Part shown: positions 52,488 to 62,215 of the stretch, piece by piece
How the letters are laid out: each line of letters starts with the position of its first letter
Numbering within the stretch: the stretch's first letter is position 1
Source of the DNA: Atopobiaceae bacterium
GTDB taxonomy: Bacteria; Actinomycetota; Coriobacteriia; Coriobacteriales; Atopobiaceae
Direction: 5' to 3'
Length of the DNA stretch: 64,000 bases
Assembly (NCBI GenBank): GCA_022482785.1
Contig: JAKVON010000001.1
Coordinates: forward strand, 218,524 to 282,523
Translations under genes and position numbers: made by a program
The notes under the pieces: generated by a model
Seen by the model: only the letters and a program-made list of their open reading frames with translations
Database searches by the model: none
Told to the model about the DNA's origin: nothing

Positions 52488-53123
52488 ATGACGCAGGACG
52501 CGGGGGACGAGACGGGCCAGCAGCTCGCCGTCGACCTGAGGAGGGTCGCGACCGACATCGCTCTGGGGCGCTACCGCACCGTCGCCAGGCAGGCCCCCCG
52601 GCGGGAGGCCGTGACGCGCGCAGAGGCCCCGAGGTCCGCGGCGGGGGCGCCCGCGGACGGTCGGAGCTCGACCTTCATGCGGTTCGACCTCTCGAGCGAG
52701 CAGGCCAGGGACGACGTCCTCGGCGAGCTCCGCGCGAGGGGCGTCGAGGCGGAGGCACTCGGGCGCGACGGGGACGCGTGGCCCCTCGTCATCGCCGAGC
52801 GAGACCGCGGCCAGGCCGTCGAGGCGGCCCGCGACGCGACGCTCAGGGCGGAGGCCTCGCGCAGGGCGTCGGCGCAGGAGGGGCTCGAGGAGGCCTCCTC
52901 CATCGACGACCAGGCGGCCGCCGACGAGCTCTCGGACCGCGAGGGCGAGGCCGGGCGCGAGGGCGAGGCCGAAGGGCGGGAGGTCTCCGCCGACGACGAG
53001 AGGGCCTCGGTCGACCTCGAGCGCGAGTGCCGCGACATGCAGGACGCCGCCGAGGAGATGGCCTCGGGGCGCGACGCCCCCTCGCTCTCGCGCGACCCGG
53101 TCGCGCCGGAGCGGGTGAGGTAG
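52488..53123 (+). CDS. Hypothetical ICE protein, highly charged
   Basis: The 211-residue protein has strongly acidic and Arg/Glu-rich stretches, no membrane helix and no motif I recognise. SSTFMRFDLSSEQARDDVLGEL is the only ordered-looking part. It is the first gene of the transfer run, 2 bases before the coupling-protein start. ATG 52488 follows GAAGGACGAGG. Function unknown. Confidence 0.6.
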   Translation: MTQDAGDETGQQLAVDLRRVATDIALGRYRTVARQAPRREAVTRAEAPRSAAGAPADGRSSTFMRFDLSSEQARDDVLGELRARGVEAEALGRDGDAWPLVIAERDRGQAVEAARDATLRAEASRRASAQEGLEEASSIDDQAAADELSDREGEAGREGEAEGREVSADDERASVDLERECRDMQDAAEEMASGRDAPSLSRDPVAPERVR

Positions 53124-53125
53124 GC

Positions 53126-55111
53126 ATGGAGCCGCAGGCGAGGCGGACGCTCGCGACGCTCGCCGCGTCGGGCGCCGCGCTCTACGTGGGCGACCGGTGG
53201 GGGGCGCTGGCCGAGGGGTCGCGCGACCCGCTCTCGGCGCTCCTCGGCAGGGCGGCGGCAGGGCTCCTGCCCGACATCGCGTCGGACCCCCTCAGGGTCT
53301 CGGGCGGCAGCGTCGCCTGCCTCGCCGGGCTCTCCCTGTTCTGCGGGGTCTGGTGCTGCTACGCCTGGGCCGCGGGCCAGCGGCAGAGGCTGCGCTCGGG
53401 CGACGAGTACGGCTCGGCGAGGAGGGGGACCGTCCGCGAGGGCCAGGCACTCCGCGACCCCGGCGACCCCGACAACAACATCGTGCTCACGCGCCACCTC
53501 GGCATCGCGATCCGTCCGAACGAGCGGGTCAGGGAGCGCGCCACGAGCAGGAACGTGCTCGTCATCGGGCCCACCGGCACCGGCAAGACCGCCGGCTACG
53601 TCGAGCCGAACCTCCTGCAGATCGGGGCCCGGCGCGACATGGTCGTCGTGGACCCGAAGGGCACCACGCTCTCGAGGTGCGGGATGGCGCTCGTCGCCGG
53701 GGGCGTGGACGTCTCCGTCTTCGACATGGTCCACAAGGCCCGCTCCGACACGTACAACCCGCTCGCCAACGTGAGGACGCACGAGGACGTGAACACGTTC
53801 GTCTCCTGCCTCGTCGCCAACACGAACAACGGGCGCGAGTCCACCGACCCCATCTGGGACAACGGGGAGATCCTCCTCTACCGCTCCATCCTCACCTTCA
53901 TGCTCGACTGGTGCCGGCGCGAGGACATGACGATGCGCATGTTCCTCATGCTCTGCGACCTGTGCGACGTCCGCGAGGACGGCGACCCGACGCCCTCCCC
54001 CCTCGACCTGCTCTTCTCGCAGGTGGAGACCGGGATGCGCCCGGTCGTGCGCAGAAGGGAGAACTCGCGCGCGGCCGGGGGCCGGACGGCGAGGAGGCGC
54101 GAGGGGGTCTCCTGGGAGCCGTCGCGCCTCGCGCGCCGCGGCGACGGCCTGCGCCCGGCGTCGTGGTCCGGCCCCGACGGGGAGCCCAGGCGCGGGATGA
54201 GGCCGCAGGAGGACCTCTCCCTCAGGCTCTGGCACCAGTTCCGCCACGGCGCGGGGAAGACCCTCAAGTCCTTCGTCATCTCGTCGCACGCCCGGCTCGC
54301 CCAGCTCCAGGGCGAGGAGACCCTGAGGATCCTCGGCGGCTGGTGCGGGGGCAGGGACGACCTGCGCCTCGAGACCCTCGGCCAGGAGGCAGACGACGCC
54401 GGCCGCCCCCTGCCGCCGCGCGTGGTCTTCGTCATCTCGAGCGACTTCAAGGACGACCTCAACAGCCTGCTCTCGATCCTCATGTGGCAGGCGATCTTCC
54501 TGCCCATGGAGGCGGCCGACTCGGGCGGCGGCGGGGCGCTGCCCCGCCCGGTCTCGCTCGTCTTCGACGAGTTCGGCAACGTCGGCAAGCTCCCGAGCTT
54601 CAAGCGCTGCGTGGCGGTCGTCCGCTCGCGCAACATCGACGTCTCGATCGTGGTGCAGAGCCTCTCGCAGCTCGACGACGTCTACGGCAAGGACGCCGCG
54701 GTCACCATCCGCGAGAACTGCCCGACGACGCTCTTCCTGGGCGGGGGCGGCGGGCTCTCCTCGGCCGAGCAGGTCTCGCGGGAGGCCGGCAAGGAGACCG
54801 ACGTGAAGACCTCCTGGTCCAGGCGCGGGGCGGGCCTCGCGGCCGAGCAGACGAGGAGCAGGGACAGCCTCGGCAGGGACGTCTTCGACCCCCACGAGGT
54901 GAGGTCGCTGCCCTTCCGGAAGGCCCTCGTCCTCATGGGAGGCAAGGAGGCGATCCTCGACGACAAGTCGCTGGTGTGGGAGTGCTCGCGCTACGACCCG
55001 CGCTACATGGCGCGGGACCCCGAGCTCTCGTTCGACTACGCGGCCTGGAGGGAGGCGGGGCGCCCCCTCGGCGAGGCCGCGCTCGCCTGGGAGAGGGGGC
55101 TGCGGCGGTGA
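53126..55111 (+). CDS. VirD4/TraG-type type IV coupling protein
   Basis: This 661-residue coupling ATPase should bring the relaxase-DNA complex to the secretion channel. It has N-terminal hydrophobic segments (about 10-85), Walker A GPTGTGKT (148-155), DPKGTTLSRCG, Walker B VSLVFDEFGNVGKLPSF and the VIVQSLSQL motif. A charged insertion lies near 300-370. ATG 53126 follows GAGGTAGG; the open frame extends upstream, but no better start is seen. Confidence 0.92.
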   Translation: MEPQARRTLATLAASGAALYVGDRWGALAEGSRDPLSALLGRAAAGLLPDIASDPLRVSGGSVACLAGLSLFCGVWCCYAWAAGQRQRLRSGDEYGSARRGTVREGQALRDPGDPDNNIVLTRHLGIAIRPNERVRERATSRNVLVIGPTGTGKTAGYVEPNLLQIGARRDMVVVDPKGTTLSRCGMALVAGGVDVSVFDMVHKARSDTYNPLANVRTHEDVNTFVSCLVANTNNGRESTDPIWDNGEILLYRSILTFMLDWCRREDMTMRMFLMLCDLCDVREDGDPTPSPLDLLFSQVETGMRPVVRRRENSRAAGGRTARRREGVSWEPSRLARRGDGLRPASWSGPDGEPRRGMRPQEDLSLRLWHQFRHGAGKTLKSFVISSHARLAQLQGEETLRILGGWCGGRDDLRLETLGQEADDAGRPLPPRVVFVISSDFKDDLNSLLSILMWQAIFLPMEAADSGGGGALPRPVSLVFDEFGNVGKLPSFKRCVAVVRSRNIDVSIVVQSLSQLDDVYGKDAAVTIRENCPTTLFLGGGGGLSSAEQVSREAGKETDVKTSWSRRGAGLAAEQTRSRDSLGRDVFDPHEVRSLPFRKALVLMGGKEAILDDKSLVWECSRYDPRYMARDPELSFDYAAWREAGRPLGEAALAWERGLRR

Positions 55112-55265
55112 GGGGGCCCTGAGCGGCCGCCCGGCGCGACGAGTCGCAGAGGCGCCCGGGGCTCCACCCCCTGGCGCCGCCGGGCGGCCGACACGGAAAG
55201 GAGAGGGCCCGGAGGGTCCCTCCGAGGAGAGGTTAGCACGACGAATCGGAAGGAAGGTGCTGCGG

Positions 55266-55484
55266 ATGCTGGGACAGGTCATGTCGAAGCTCTCGGGGGG
55301 CGTGGGGTTCCTCGGGAGCGTGCTCATCGTGATGGGGCTCGTGAACCTCGGGATGTCGCTCAAGGACGGCGCGCAGGGAGGGGGCGGCCAGCTCGCCGGG
55401 GCCATCGCCATGATCGTCGGCGGCGGCGTCATCGTCGGCGCGGCGGTCTACTTCGGGACGCTCGACACGAGCTGGGCGGGATAG
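55266..55484 (+). CDS. Small two-helix membrane protein of the transfer system
   Basis: This 72-residue protein has helices near 10-27 and 40-60. Its size and place between VirD4 and a PrgI-like gene suggest a VirB2/TrbC-like pilin or Maff2-type protein. ATG 55266 is preferred over GTG 55257 because AAGGAAGG overlaps the latter. Confidence 0.6.
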   Translation: MLGQVMSKLSGGVGFLGSVLIVMGLVNLGMSLKDGAQGGGGQLAGAIAMIVGGGVIVGAAVYFGTLDTSWAG

Positions 55485-55487
55485 CCC

Positions 55488-55913
55488 ATGCTCTCCGTCG
55501 AGATTCACAAGGACCTCACCAGGTACAGGGCGAAGGTCGCGGGAGGGCTCACGGCCAGGACCATGGCGTGCATCGCGTGCGCGATCGGCGCCTCGGTGGC
55601 CGTGGGCTGCTACTCGTGGCTCGTCCTCGGGATCCCCTTCGACGACGTGAGCTGGGCGGCCTACGCCTGCTCGCTGCCGTTCTGGGCGCTGGGCTTCTGG
55701 CGCCCGCTGCGGATGGGGGTCGAGGAGTGGCTGCCGCTGTGGTGGCGCCACAACGCCGGGCAGAGCCGGCTGGCATACGACAACTCGGGCCGCTACCTCC
55801 AGGCGGGGCTCATCCGGCCCATGACGGAAAGGGACGCTCGTGCGATCTCAAAGGCTTATAGGAAGTGCGCGGCGAGGCAGCGAGGGGTCGAGCTCTGGGA
55901 GCCGAGGGGCTAG
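55488..55913 (+). CDS. PrgI-family (VirB3-like) membrane protein
   Basis: This 141-residue protein has two membrane helices (about 25-45 and 55-70), then a charged tail with EEWLPLWWRHN. PrgI proteins are the Gram-positive counterparts of VirB3 in the channel base and normally precede VirB4, as here. ATG 55488 is 3 bases after the previous stop. Confidence 0.8.
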   Translation: MLSVEIHKDLTRYRAKVAGGLTARTMACIACAIGASVAVGCYSWLVLGIPFDDVSWAAYACSLPFWALGFWRPLRMGVEEWLPLWWRHNAGQSRLAYDNSGRYLQAGLIRPMTERDARAISKAYRKCAARQRGVELWEPRG

Positions 55914-55971
55914 CGCCCCCGCCCACCTCGACGCCGCGCGCACCCTCGAGGGGGCGCGGCCGAGGGCGGAC

Positions 55972-58596
55972 ATGTCGGCCTTCGCCGAGCTCTCGGCGGC
56001 CCTGCCGCAGACGTCGGACGGCACGCGGATGCCCACGACCAGGGCCGAGCGCAGGGCTGCCAGGAGGGCGTTCTCGCGCGACCTGGCGCGGGCGCGGCGC
56101 GACGGGTCGGCGGCCGGCCGCGAGGTGAGGCTCGCCGAGCGGGCGGAGCGCGGGCGCGCAAGGGACATACGCCGCCAGCTCAGGGAGCGCGACCGCGAGC
56201 TCTCGACGCGCTCCGACGAGCAGAGGAGGAGGCGCGGGGCGGCCCGCGACGTCTACCAGGCGGTCGGCTTCGACCGCATGTTCAGGAACGGGATGTGCGA
56301 GGTGGAGCAGGGCCTCTTCTCCGAGACGGTCCGCTTCGACGACGTCAGCTACCAGTCCGCCCGCGAGGAGGCCCAGAAGGCCGTCTTCAACGCGATGGCG
56401 TCGCTGCTCGACTACTTCGGCGCCGACACCATGGTCCAGTACTCGGTCACGAACACGCCCCTGCCGCCCGAGGAGATCGGCCGGCGCCGGTTCTTCGACC
56501 CCGCGCGCTGCGGGGAGAACGCCGGGCTCGCCGAGCAGTACAACCGCGTCCTCAACGACAAGATGCGCGAGGGCTGCAGCAACATCCGCCGCGAGCGTTA
56601 CATCACCTACGCCACCGCCGCGGCCGACCCCGACCGCGCGGCGCGCTCGCTGGCGAGCATGCGCTCGAGCGTGAGGCAGCGGCTCTCCGACGTGAGGAGC
56701 CGGTCGCGGGTCCTCGACGGGGCCGAGCGGCTCGCCCTGGTCTCGTCGCTGCTGCGCCCGGGGCGCCCCTTCGACTTCGACTACGACCGCGACCTGTCGG
56801 TGCGCTCGCCGCTCACCGCGAAGGACTTCGTCTGCCCGACATCGCTCGACTTCCGCCCCGACGGGTCGGACTCGTCGTGCTTCCGCTCCGAGGGGACGTG
56901 GTGCCAGGTGCTCGTCATGAGGGAGAACTTCGCCTCCGAGCTCATGGACCACGCGGTCTCCAACGTCCTCGACCTGCCCTTCCCCATGGAGGTGACCTGG
57001 CACCTGCAGCCCATCGACAAGACCAAGAGCGTCGCTTTGGCCAAGCGCCAGGCGGCCTGGATCCAGAAGGAGGTCATCGACAACCAGAGGCAGGCGCTGC
57101 AGCGCGGCTACGACTACTCGATACTGCCCCCGGAGCTCGAGGACACCAGGGCGGAGAACGAGAAGGTGCTCGACCAGCTCCAGCACCAGAACCAGCGCCT
57201 CTACTACTTCACGGGCCTCGTCTACACCTACGCCCCCACCCGCGAGGAGCTCGACTCGCAGGTGGTCGAGCTCATCCGCACCTGCCACTCGGAGGGCATC
57301 GAGCTCTCCACGCTCGACCTGCGCCAGCGGGAGGGCCTGAACTCGGTCCTGCCGCTCGCCCACAACCACGTGGGCGTCTCGCGCGACTTCACCACCTACG
57401 AGGCCGCCGTGCTCATGCCCTTCACCACCCAGGAGCTCGACCAGGAGGGCGGCGGCTACTACGGCCAGAACCGCCTCTCGAACAACCTCGTGATCTGCAA
57501 CCGCAAGTCGCTGATGAGCCCGCACGGCTTCATCTGCGGCATGTCGGGGTCGGGCAAGAGCTTCGCTGTGAAGCGCGAGATCGAGAACACCATCCTGGAG
57601 ACCGAGCGCGACGAGGTATTCGTGATGGACGTGACCGGCGAGTACAGCTACCTCGTGAGGAGCAACCACGGCACCGAGTTCGAGTTCGGGCCCGACGCCG
57701 AGACCTGGTCGAACCCCTTCGACATGGCCGACGCCTCCGACATGACGCCCCAGGCGGCGCTCGCCTGGAAGATCGACGCGATCCTCGCGATGACGAGCGC
57801 CCTCCGCGCGGAGGGCTCCCAGGGCCTCACCCAGGAGGAGCGCTCCGTCATCAGCGCCTGCGTCGAGCGGGCCTACCGCGCGGCGGGAGGGGCCGCGCCG
57901 ACGCTCGGCGACTTCGTCTCGACGCTGCGCGAGGTCGGCGAGGGCGACGGCCGCGAGGAGGCGCTCAGGCTCGCGCTCGTGTTCGGTCGCTACGTGTCCG
58001 GGCCCTTCTCCTTCCTCAACCACCAGAGCAACGTCGACTTCGGAAGGAGCCGCGTCACCTCCTTCAACACCCGCGACGTCCCCTCCGACATGCGCGTCTT
58101 CACGATGCTCGCGAACCTCGAGAGCGTGCGCAACCGCATGTACAGGAACCACGAGGCGGGCGTCTCGACCTGGCTCTACATCGACGAGGTCCAGTCGCTC
58201 TTCGGCCACCCCGCGATCATCAGCTACCTCGCGAGGCTCTGGCGCGAGGGCCGCAAGTACGGGCTCATCTGCACGGGCATGACCCAGTCGGCGTCGATGA
58301 TGTCGGGCAACAGCGAGGCCGCCGCCATCATGGAGCAGTCGGGGTTCCTGTTCCTGCTGCGCCAGGCCGACGCCGACCGAGAGTTCTGGGTCTCCTCGAG
58401 GGGCCTCTCGCCCCAGGAGGCCCAGGCGATCGACGACACGGCCAGACCCGGGCAGGGCCTGCTCATCGCCGACGCGGCGCGAGTGCCCGTGACCGACGAC
58501 TTCCCGCCTGGAAACGACCTCTACGACATGTTCAACACGAGCCCGGAGGAGTACGCGAAGCGCGCGGCCAAGGGAGGCGCAGATGCGCCGCGATGA
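55972..58596 (+). CDS. VirB4-type conjugation ATPase
   Basis: The 874-residue protein powers assembly or transfer at the inner face of the membrane. A basic coiled N-terminus (RRAFSRDLARARRDG) is followed by Walker A GMSGSGKS, VFVMDVTGEYSYL, Walker B TWLYIDEVQSLF and the GLICTGMTQ motif. I chose ATG 55972 (GAGGGCGG upstream). GTG 55840, which would overlap the PrgI gene, is possible. Confidence 0.92.
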   Translation: MSAFAELSAALPQTSDGTRMPTTRAERRAARRAFSRDLARARRDGSAAGREVRLAERAERGRARDIRRQLRERDRELSTRSDEQRRRRGAARDVYQAVGFDRMFRNGMCEVEQGLFSETVRFDDVSYQSAREEAQKAVFNAMASLLDYFGADTMVQYSVTNTPLPPEEIGRRRFFDPARCGENAGLAEQYNRVLNDKMREGCSNIRRERYITYATAAADPDRAARSLASMRSSVRQRLSDVRSRSRVLDGAERLALVSSLLRPGRPFDFDYDRDLSVRSPLTAKDFVCPTSLDFRPDGSDSSCFRSEGTWCQVLVMRENFASELMDHAVSNVLDLPFPMEVTWHLQPIDKTKSVALAKRQAAWIQKEVIDNQRQALQRGYDYSILPPELEDTRAENEKVLDQLQHQNQRLYYFTGLVYTYAPTREELDSQVVELIRTCHSEGIELSTLDLRQREGLNSVLPLAHNHVGVSRDFTTYEAAVLMPFTTQELDQEGGGYYGQNRLSNNLVICNRKSLMSPHGFICGMSGSGKSFAVKREIENTILETERDEVFVMDVTGEYSYLVRSNHGTEFEFGPDAETWSNPFDMADASDMTPQAALAWKIDAILAMTSALRAEGSQGLTQEERSVISACVERAYRAAGGAAPTLGDFVSTLREVGEGDGREEALRLALVFGRYVSGPFSFLNHQSNVDFGRSRVTSFNTRDVPSDMRVFTMLANLESVRNRMYRNHEAGVSTWLYIDEVQSLFGHPAIISYLARLWREGRKYGLICTGMTQSASMMSGNSEAAAIMEQSGFLFLLRQADADREFWVSSRGLSPQEAQAIDDTARPGQGLLIADAARVPVTDDFPPGNDLYDMFNTSPEEYAKRAAKGGADAPR

Positions 58597-60244
58597 GGGC
58601 ATCAGGTCGTTCTCCGAGGGAGGCCGGGCATCCGACTCGACCCTCACCGGGGCCGAGAGGGCCCGCTCCGCCCGCGGCCTCGCGAAGGGCGCGGGCGCAC
58701 GCGCGGCAGCGGCGGCGGGACTCGTCGCCGGGGCGGCCGACGACCGCGGAACGCGCGACAGCGGAAGCCGAACCGGGTCGGGGGCCCTGCGCGCCTCGAC
58801 CCGCGCGGCGGCGCGGCGGGCGCCCGCGGCAGCCCGCGACGCGGCCGGGCGGAGGGGCGAGGCAAAGGCCGACCAGACGCCCGAGGGGGAGGGGCCGGCG
58901 AGGGGACGCCGCCGGGACGGGGCCGACGGAAGGCCGGACGCGAACGCCGCCACCCGCAGGCGCCTCGGCCGGGGCCGACGCCACTCGGGCGGGGCGGGAC
59001 GAGAGCAGGCGCGCGGCACCGCGGCGAGAGGCCCCCTCGGGACGCAAGAGGCGAGGCCTCGCAGGGCGAGGGGGGCGACCGGGAGGGCCGCGCGCGGGCG
59101 GGGCGGGCTCGCCGCCGCCCAGGCGAGGCGAAACCAGGAGGCGTCCCGGGCCGCCGTGGCGAGCGCGGGGCGCCAGGCGGGCGCGAGGGCGGCCTCGGCG
59201 GGGGCCGCGCACGAGGCCGAGGCGGGCGTCGCGGCCGTCGTGGCCGGCGGCACGTCGGGCGGCGTGGCGGCGCTGCCCGCGCTGCTCGCGCCGCTCCTCC
59301 CCGCGGCGGCGGTCGTCGTGGCCGTGCTCGCGATCCTCGCGGCGGTCCTCGGCGTCGCGTCGACACCCAAGCGCTACCACGGCACGCTCCAGGGCAACGA
59401 GGCGATCGTCGCCGCCTACCTCATGAACGAGAAGGGACTGGACGCCCTCCACGCCGCGGCGATCATGGGCAACATCGTCGGGGAGAGCAACTTCGACCCC
59501 GACTGCTGCGAGAACGGCGACGAGTCGGCCCGGGACGTCGGCACCTACCTCGGCTACGGCATCTGCCAGTGGACGACCCGCTCCGAGAAGCAGGGGCTCA
59601 AGGACCTCGCCCAGAGCATGGGGAGGGACTGGTCGGACATCGACGTGCAGGTCGCCTACCTCGGCGCCCAGCTCGACTCCTGGGACTACTCCGACTCCTA
59701 CGTGATCGTCGAGGGCGACGACCCGCCGGCCGGGACGCACGTCTCAGGGAGCAGGGCGGGCTTCGACTCCGCGACCGACATCGCCGACGCGACGGCGCAG
59801 GCCTGCTACGGGTGGATGAACTTCTGCCCGGGCATCCCCCACATGTCGACGCGGGTGTCGGAGGCCGAGCGCATCTACGCCGCGATCGTCTCGGGGAGCC
59901 TCGGGAAGGGCGCGGTCGTCGAGGCGGCGCAGGAGGCCGCCGGATGGGAGGCCCCCTACCTCTGGGGAGGGACCGACCCCCACGGCGGGATCGACTGCTC
60001 CGGGCTCACCCAGTGGTGCTACGCGCAGGCGGGGATAGACATCCCCCACCAGAGCGAGCAGCAGAAGGACTCGGGGCAGGTCATCCCCATCTCCGAGGCG
60101 CAGCCGGGCGACATCCTCTGGATGCCCGGCCACGTCGGGATCTACATCGACCCGGACACGTGCGTCGAGGCGACGCCGCCGCGCGTGAGGATGACCCACG
60201 GAGACGTCGCGAGCAGGTGGACCTGCGCGGTCCGCATCGGATGA
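58583..60244 (+). CDS. Lysozyme-like plus NlpC/P60 cell-wall hydrolase of the transfer system
   Basis: The protein has 553 residues. A very basic, Ala/Arg-rich N-terminus and a membrane helix near 230-255 (LLAPLLPAAAVVVAVLAILA) are followed by a phage-tail-lysozyme-like domain (AAIMGNIVGESNFDPDC...GYGICQWT). An NlpC/P60 endopeptidase follows with C472 (GGIDCSGLTQW) and H517 (GHVGIYI). Such two-headed enzymes open the wall for conjugation (VirB1-like). ATG 58583 overlaps VirB4 by 14 bases. Confidence 0.9.
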   Translation: MRRDEGIRSFSEGGRASDSTLTGAERARSARGLAKGAGARAAAAAGLVAGAADDRGTRDSGSRTGSGALRASTRAAARRAPAAARDAAGRRGEAKADQTPEGEGPARGRRRDGADGRPDANAATRRRLGRGRRHSGGAGREQARGTAARGPLGTQEARPRRARGATGRAARGRGGLAAAQARRNQEASRAAVASAGRQAGARAASAGAAHEAEAGVAAVVAGGTSGGVAALPALLAPLLPAAAVVVAVLAILAAVLGVASTPKRYHGTLQGNEAIVAAYLMNEKGLDALHAAAIMGNIVGESNFDPDCCENGDESARDVGTYLGYGICQWTTRSEKQGLKDLAQSMGRDWSDIDVQVAYLGAQLDSWDYSDSYVIVEGDDPPAGTHVSGSRAGFDSATDIADATAQACYGWMNFCPGIPHMSTRVSEAERIYAAIVSGSLGKGAVVEAAQEAAGWEAPYLWGGTDPHGGIDCSGLTQWCYAQAGIDIPHQSEQQKDSGQVIPISEAQPGDILWMPGHVGIYIDPDTCVEATPPRVRMTHGDVASRWTCAVRIG

Positions 60245-60252
60245 GAGGGGAC

Positions 60253-61092
60253 ATGGCCATGGGGAGATCGAGGATTGGGGACGCCGCCCGCTGGGCGAGG
60301 GCCCACCGGGCGCCCGTCGCGGTGGCGGCGGCCGTCCTGGCCGCGCTGCTGGCGGCGAGCGTCGCGCGCTGCACGCAGGTGCACGCGCCGGCCGACCAGG
60401 GCGCGGCGCAGGCCGAGACGAGCGAGGCCTCGGCGGAGGACGTGGCCGACGAGAGGCTCGACGCCTCGGCGAGGGCCCTGAGGTCGTCGTACACGGACGA
60501 CGAGCGGCAGCTCGTGGCGATGCTCTCGGCCAACTGCTGGACCGCCTCGCAGGAGACCGTCACGGCGAGCTTCGACGACAGGACCTGGACCGAGACGGCC
60601 GACGGCGCCCGGACGGTCACGCCCTACGTCGTCACGGCCTGCGCCACGACGACCAGGCCCGCTGACGGCAACGCCACGGCGACCGTGACCATCTTCTCGG
60701 TCGAGACGCCCGACGGCACCTACATCGCAGAGCTCCAGCGCGTCGTGGGCGCCGACGGCTCGGCGTCGACGACGCTCTCCTCCGAGGCGTTCTCGAGGGC
60801 GAGGGCCTACTCGCTGTCGTCGGCCGCCTCCGCGCTATCGGTGACGGGCCCGGACGAGGAACGCTGCTCCTCCATGGGGACCTCGAGGGCGGCCCTGGAG
60901 CGGGCCCTCGGCGACTGGTGCGCCCAGAACTACCCCACCGCGACGAAGGCGACGTGGGCGGAGACGTCCACTTCGGATTGGGCGGGAGGGACCGTCACCC
61001 TCCCCTACGCGCTCGACAACGCGGCGAAGACCAGGGTCGTCGTCACGATCTCCCAGGCGGACGGCCAAATCGGCGTCAGGAAGGCGGGCTAG
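60253..61092 (+). CDS. Membrane-anchored hypothetical protein of the transfer system
   Basis: This 279-residue protein has one N-terminal helix (VAVAAAVLAALLAASVARC) and an extracellular domain of alternating beta character rich in Thr. The place is like that of conjugal TcpC/VirB8-like or accessory lipoproteins, but no clear motif is seen. I chose ATG 60253 (GAGAGGGG upstream); ATG 60241 overlaps the preceding stop. Confidence 0.6.
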   Translation: MAMGRSRIGDAARWARAHRAPVAVAAAVLAALLAASVARCTQVHAPADQGAAQAETSEASAEDVADERLDASARALRSSYTDDERQLVAMLSANCWTASQETVTASFDDRTWTETADGARTVTPYVVTACATTTRPADGNATATVTIFSVETPDGTYIAELQRVVGADGSASTTLSSEAFSRARAYSLSSAASALSVTGPDEERCSSMGTSRAALERALGDWCAQNYPTATKATWAETSTSDWAGGTVTLPYALDNAAKTRVVVTISQADGQIGVRKAG

Positions 61093-61093
61093 C

Positions 61094-62092
61094 ATGGGTA
61101 TCACGTCGAGGCCCGGGGCGAGGAGGGCCGCCATGGCCCTCGCCGTCGCCGCGGCGACGCTGGCGATCGTGGCGCTCACGCCCGTCACGGCGAGGGCGGA
61201 CGCCTTCACCGACATCGCCGACTCGGTCAACAAGTGGCTCATCAACACGCTCTTCGGGCCCATCATCAACGGCATGTTCTCGGGGGCCCTCTCCGTCGTG
61301 GGGACGATCAACTCCACGACGCTGCTCACGACCTCGTTCAGCTCGCTGTTCGGCCACGGGACGGCCCTCTACGAGCTGGCCGACGGGGTGCGCAACTCGG
61401 TCGTCAAGCCGTGCGCCCACTCGATCCTGGCGCTCGTCATGCTCGTCCAGCTCGTGAGGGTGTCGGAGAAGGTCGACGGCTCGGCCACGATGCCGGCCGT
61501 CAAGGAGGTGGTCGAGCTCGCCGTCTTCTTCGTGATCTTCTCCTGGCTCATCAACAACTCGGGCGAGATCTGCGAGGCGGTCTTCGACGACCTCACCAAG
61601 TTCAACTCCTACATCGGCGGGGGCGAGGCGCTCTCGGGGGTCGCGCTGAACTCGGTGGGCGACAACGCCATAACCGACTTCGCCGCGATCGGGCCGCTCG
61701 TCATCACGGCCCTGCTCGTCTTCCTCTTCGCCATCGTCGCCCAGGTGTTCTCCCAGCTCATGGTCTACGCGCGGGCGATACAGCTCTACGTCTACTTCAT
61801 GCTCTCCCCCATCCCCTTCGCGCTCATGGGCTTCGAGGAGACCCGCCACATGGGGATCAACTTCGTCAAGAACTTCGTGGCCCTGTGCCTGGCCGGCACG
61901 ATCATGATGTTCGTCCTCACCTGCTTCCCGATGCTGGTGAACATGGTCGCCGCCGACATGACGCAGGCGGCGAGCCCATCCGACGTGGGCAACTTCATCC
62001 TCTGGCCCCTCAAGCTCATCGCGATGTGCCTCCTGCTCATCCTCTCGCTCATGCGCAGCGGGTCGTGGGCGAAGGACATCCTCGGCGGGTAG
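61094..62092 (+). CDS. VirB6/TrbL-like polytopic membrane protein
   Basis: This 332-residue protein has a signal-like start and about five to six helices (ILALVMLVQL, VELAVFFVIFSWL, LLVFLFAIVAQVF, YFMLSPIPFALMGF, LCLAGTIMMFVL, LLILSLM). The layout fits TrbL/VirB6-type channel proteins. ATG 61094 is 1 base after the previous stop, so translation is coupled. Confidence 0.85.
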   Translation: MGITSRPGARRAAMALAVAAATLAIVALTPVTARADAFTDIADSVNKWLINTLFGPIINGMFSGALSVVGTINSTTLLTTSFSSLFGHGTALYELADGVRNSVVKPCAHSILALVMLVQLVRVSEKVDGSATMPAVKEVVELAVFFVIFSWLINNSGEICEAVFDDLTKFNSYIGGGEALSGVALNSVGDNAITDFAAIGPLVITALLVFLFAIVAQVFSQLMVYARAIQLYVYFMLSPIPFALMGFEETRHMGINFVKNFVALCLAGTIMMFVLTCFPMLVNMVAADMTQAASPSDVGNFILWPLKLIAMCLLLILSLMRSGSWAKDILGG

Positions 62093-62215
62093 GGGGCGGC
62101 CATGGGGGCGAGGAGGGGCGACCCGGAGAGGCGGCGCGCGGGCCCCGCGCGGGCGCGCAAGTCCGAGACAGGAAGGGAGCCCGGCTCCACCCGGGCCACA
62201 CGGAAAGGACGAGGA

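Noticed and set aside
52571..55432. 953-codon minus-strand open frame opposite the coupling protein
   Set aside because: The composition is that of an antisense shadow and the plus strand encodes Walker A and B motifs of VirD4.
55810..59370. 1186-codon minus-strand open frame
   Set aside because: It covers VirB4 and the wall hydrolase on the other strand, which have full catalytic motifs; it has none.
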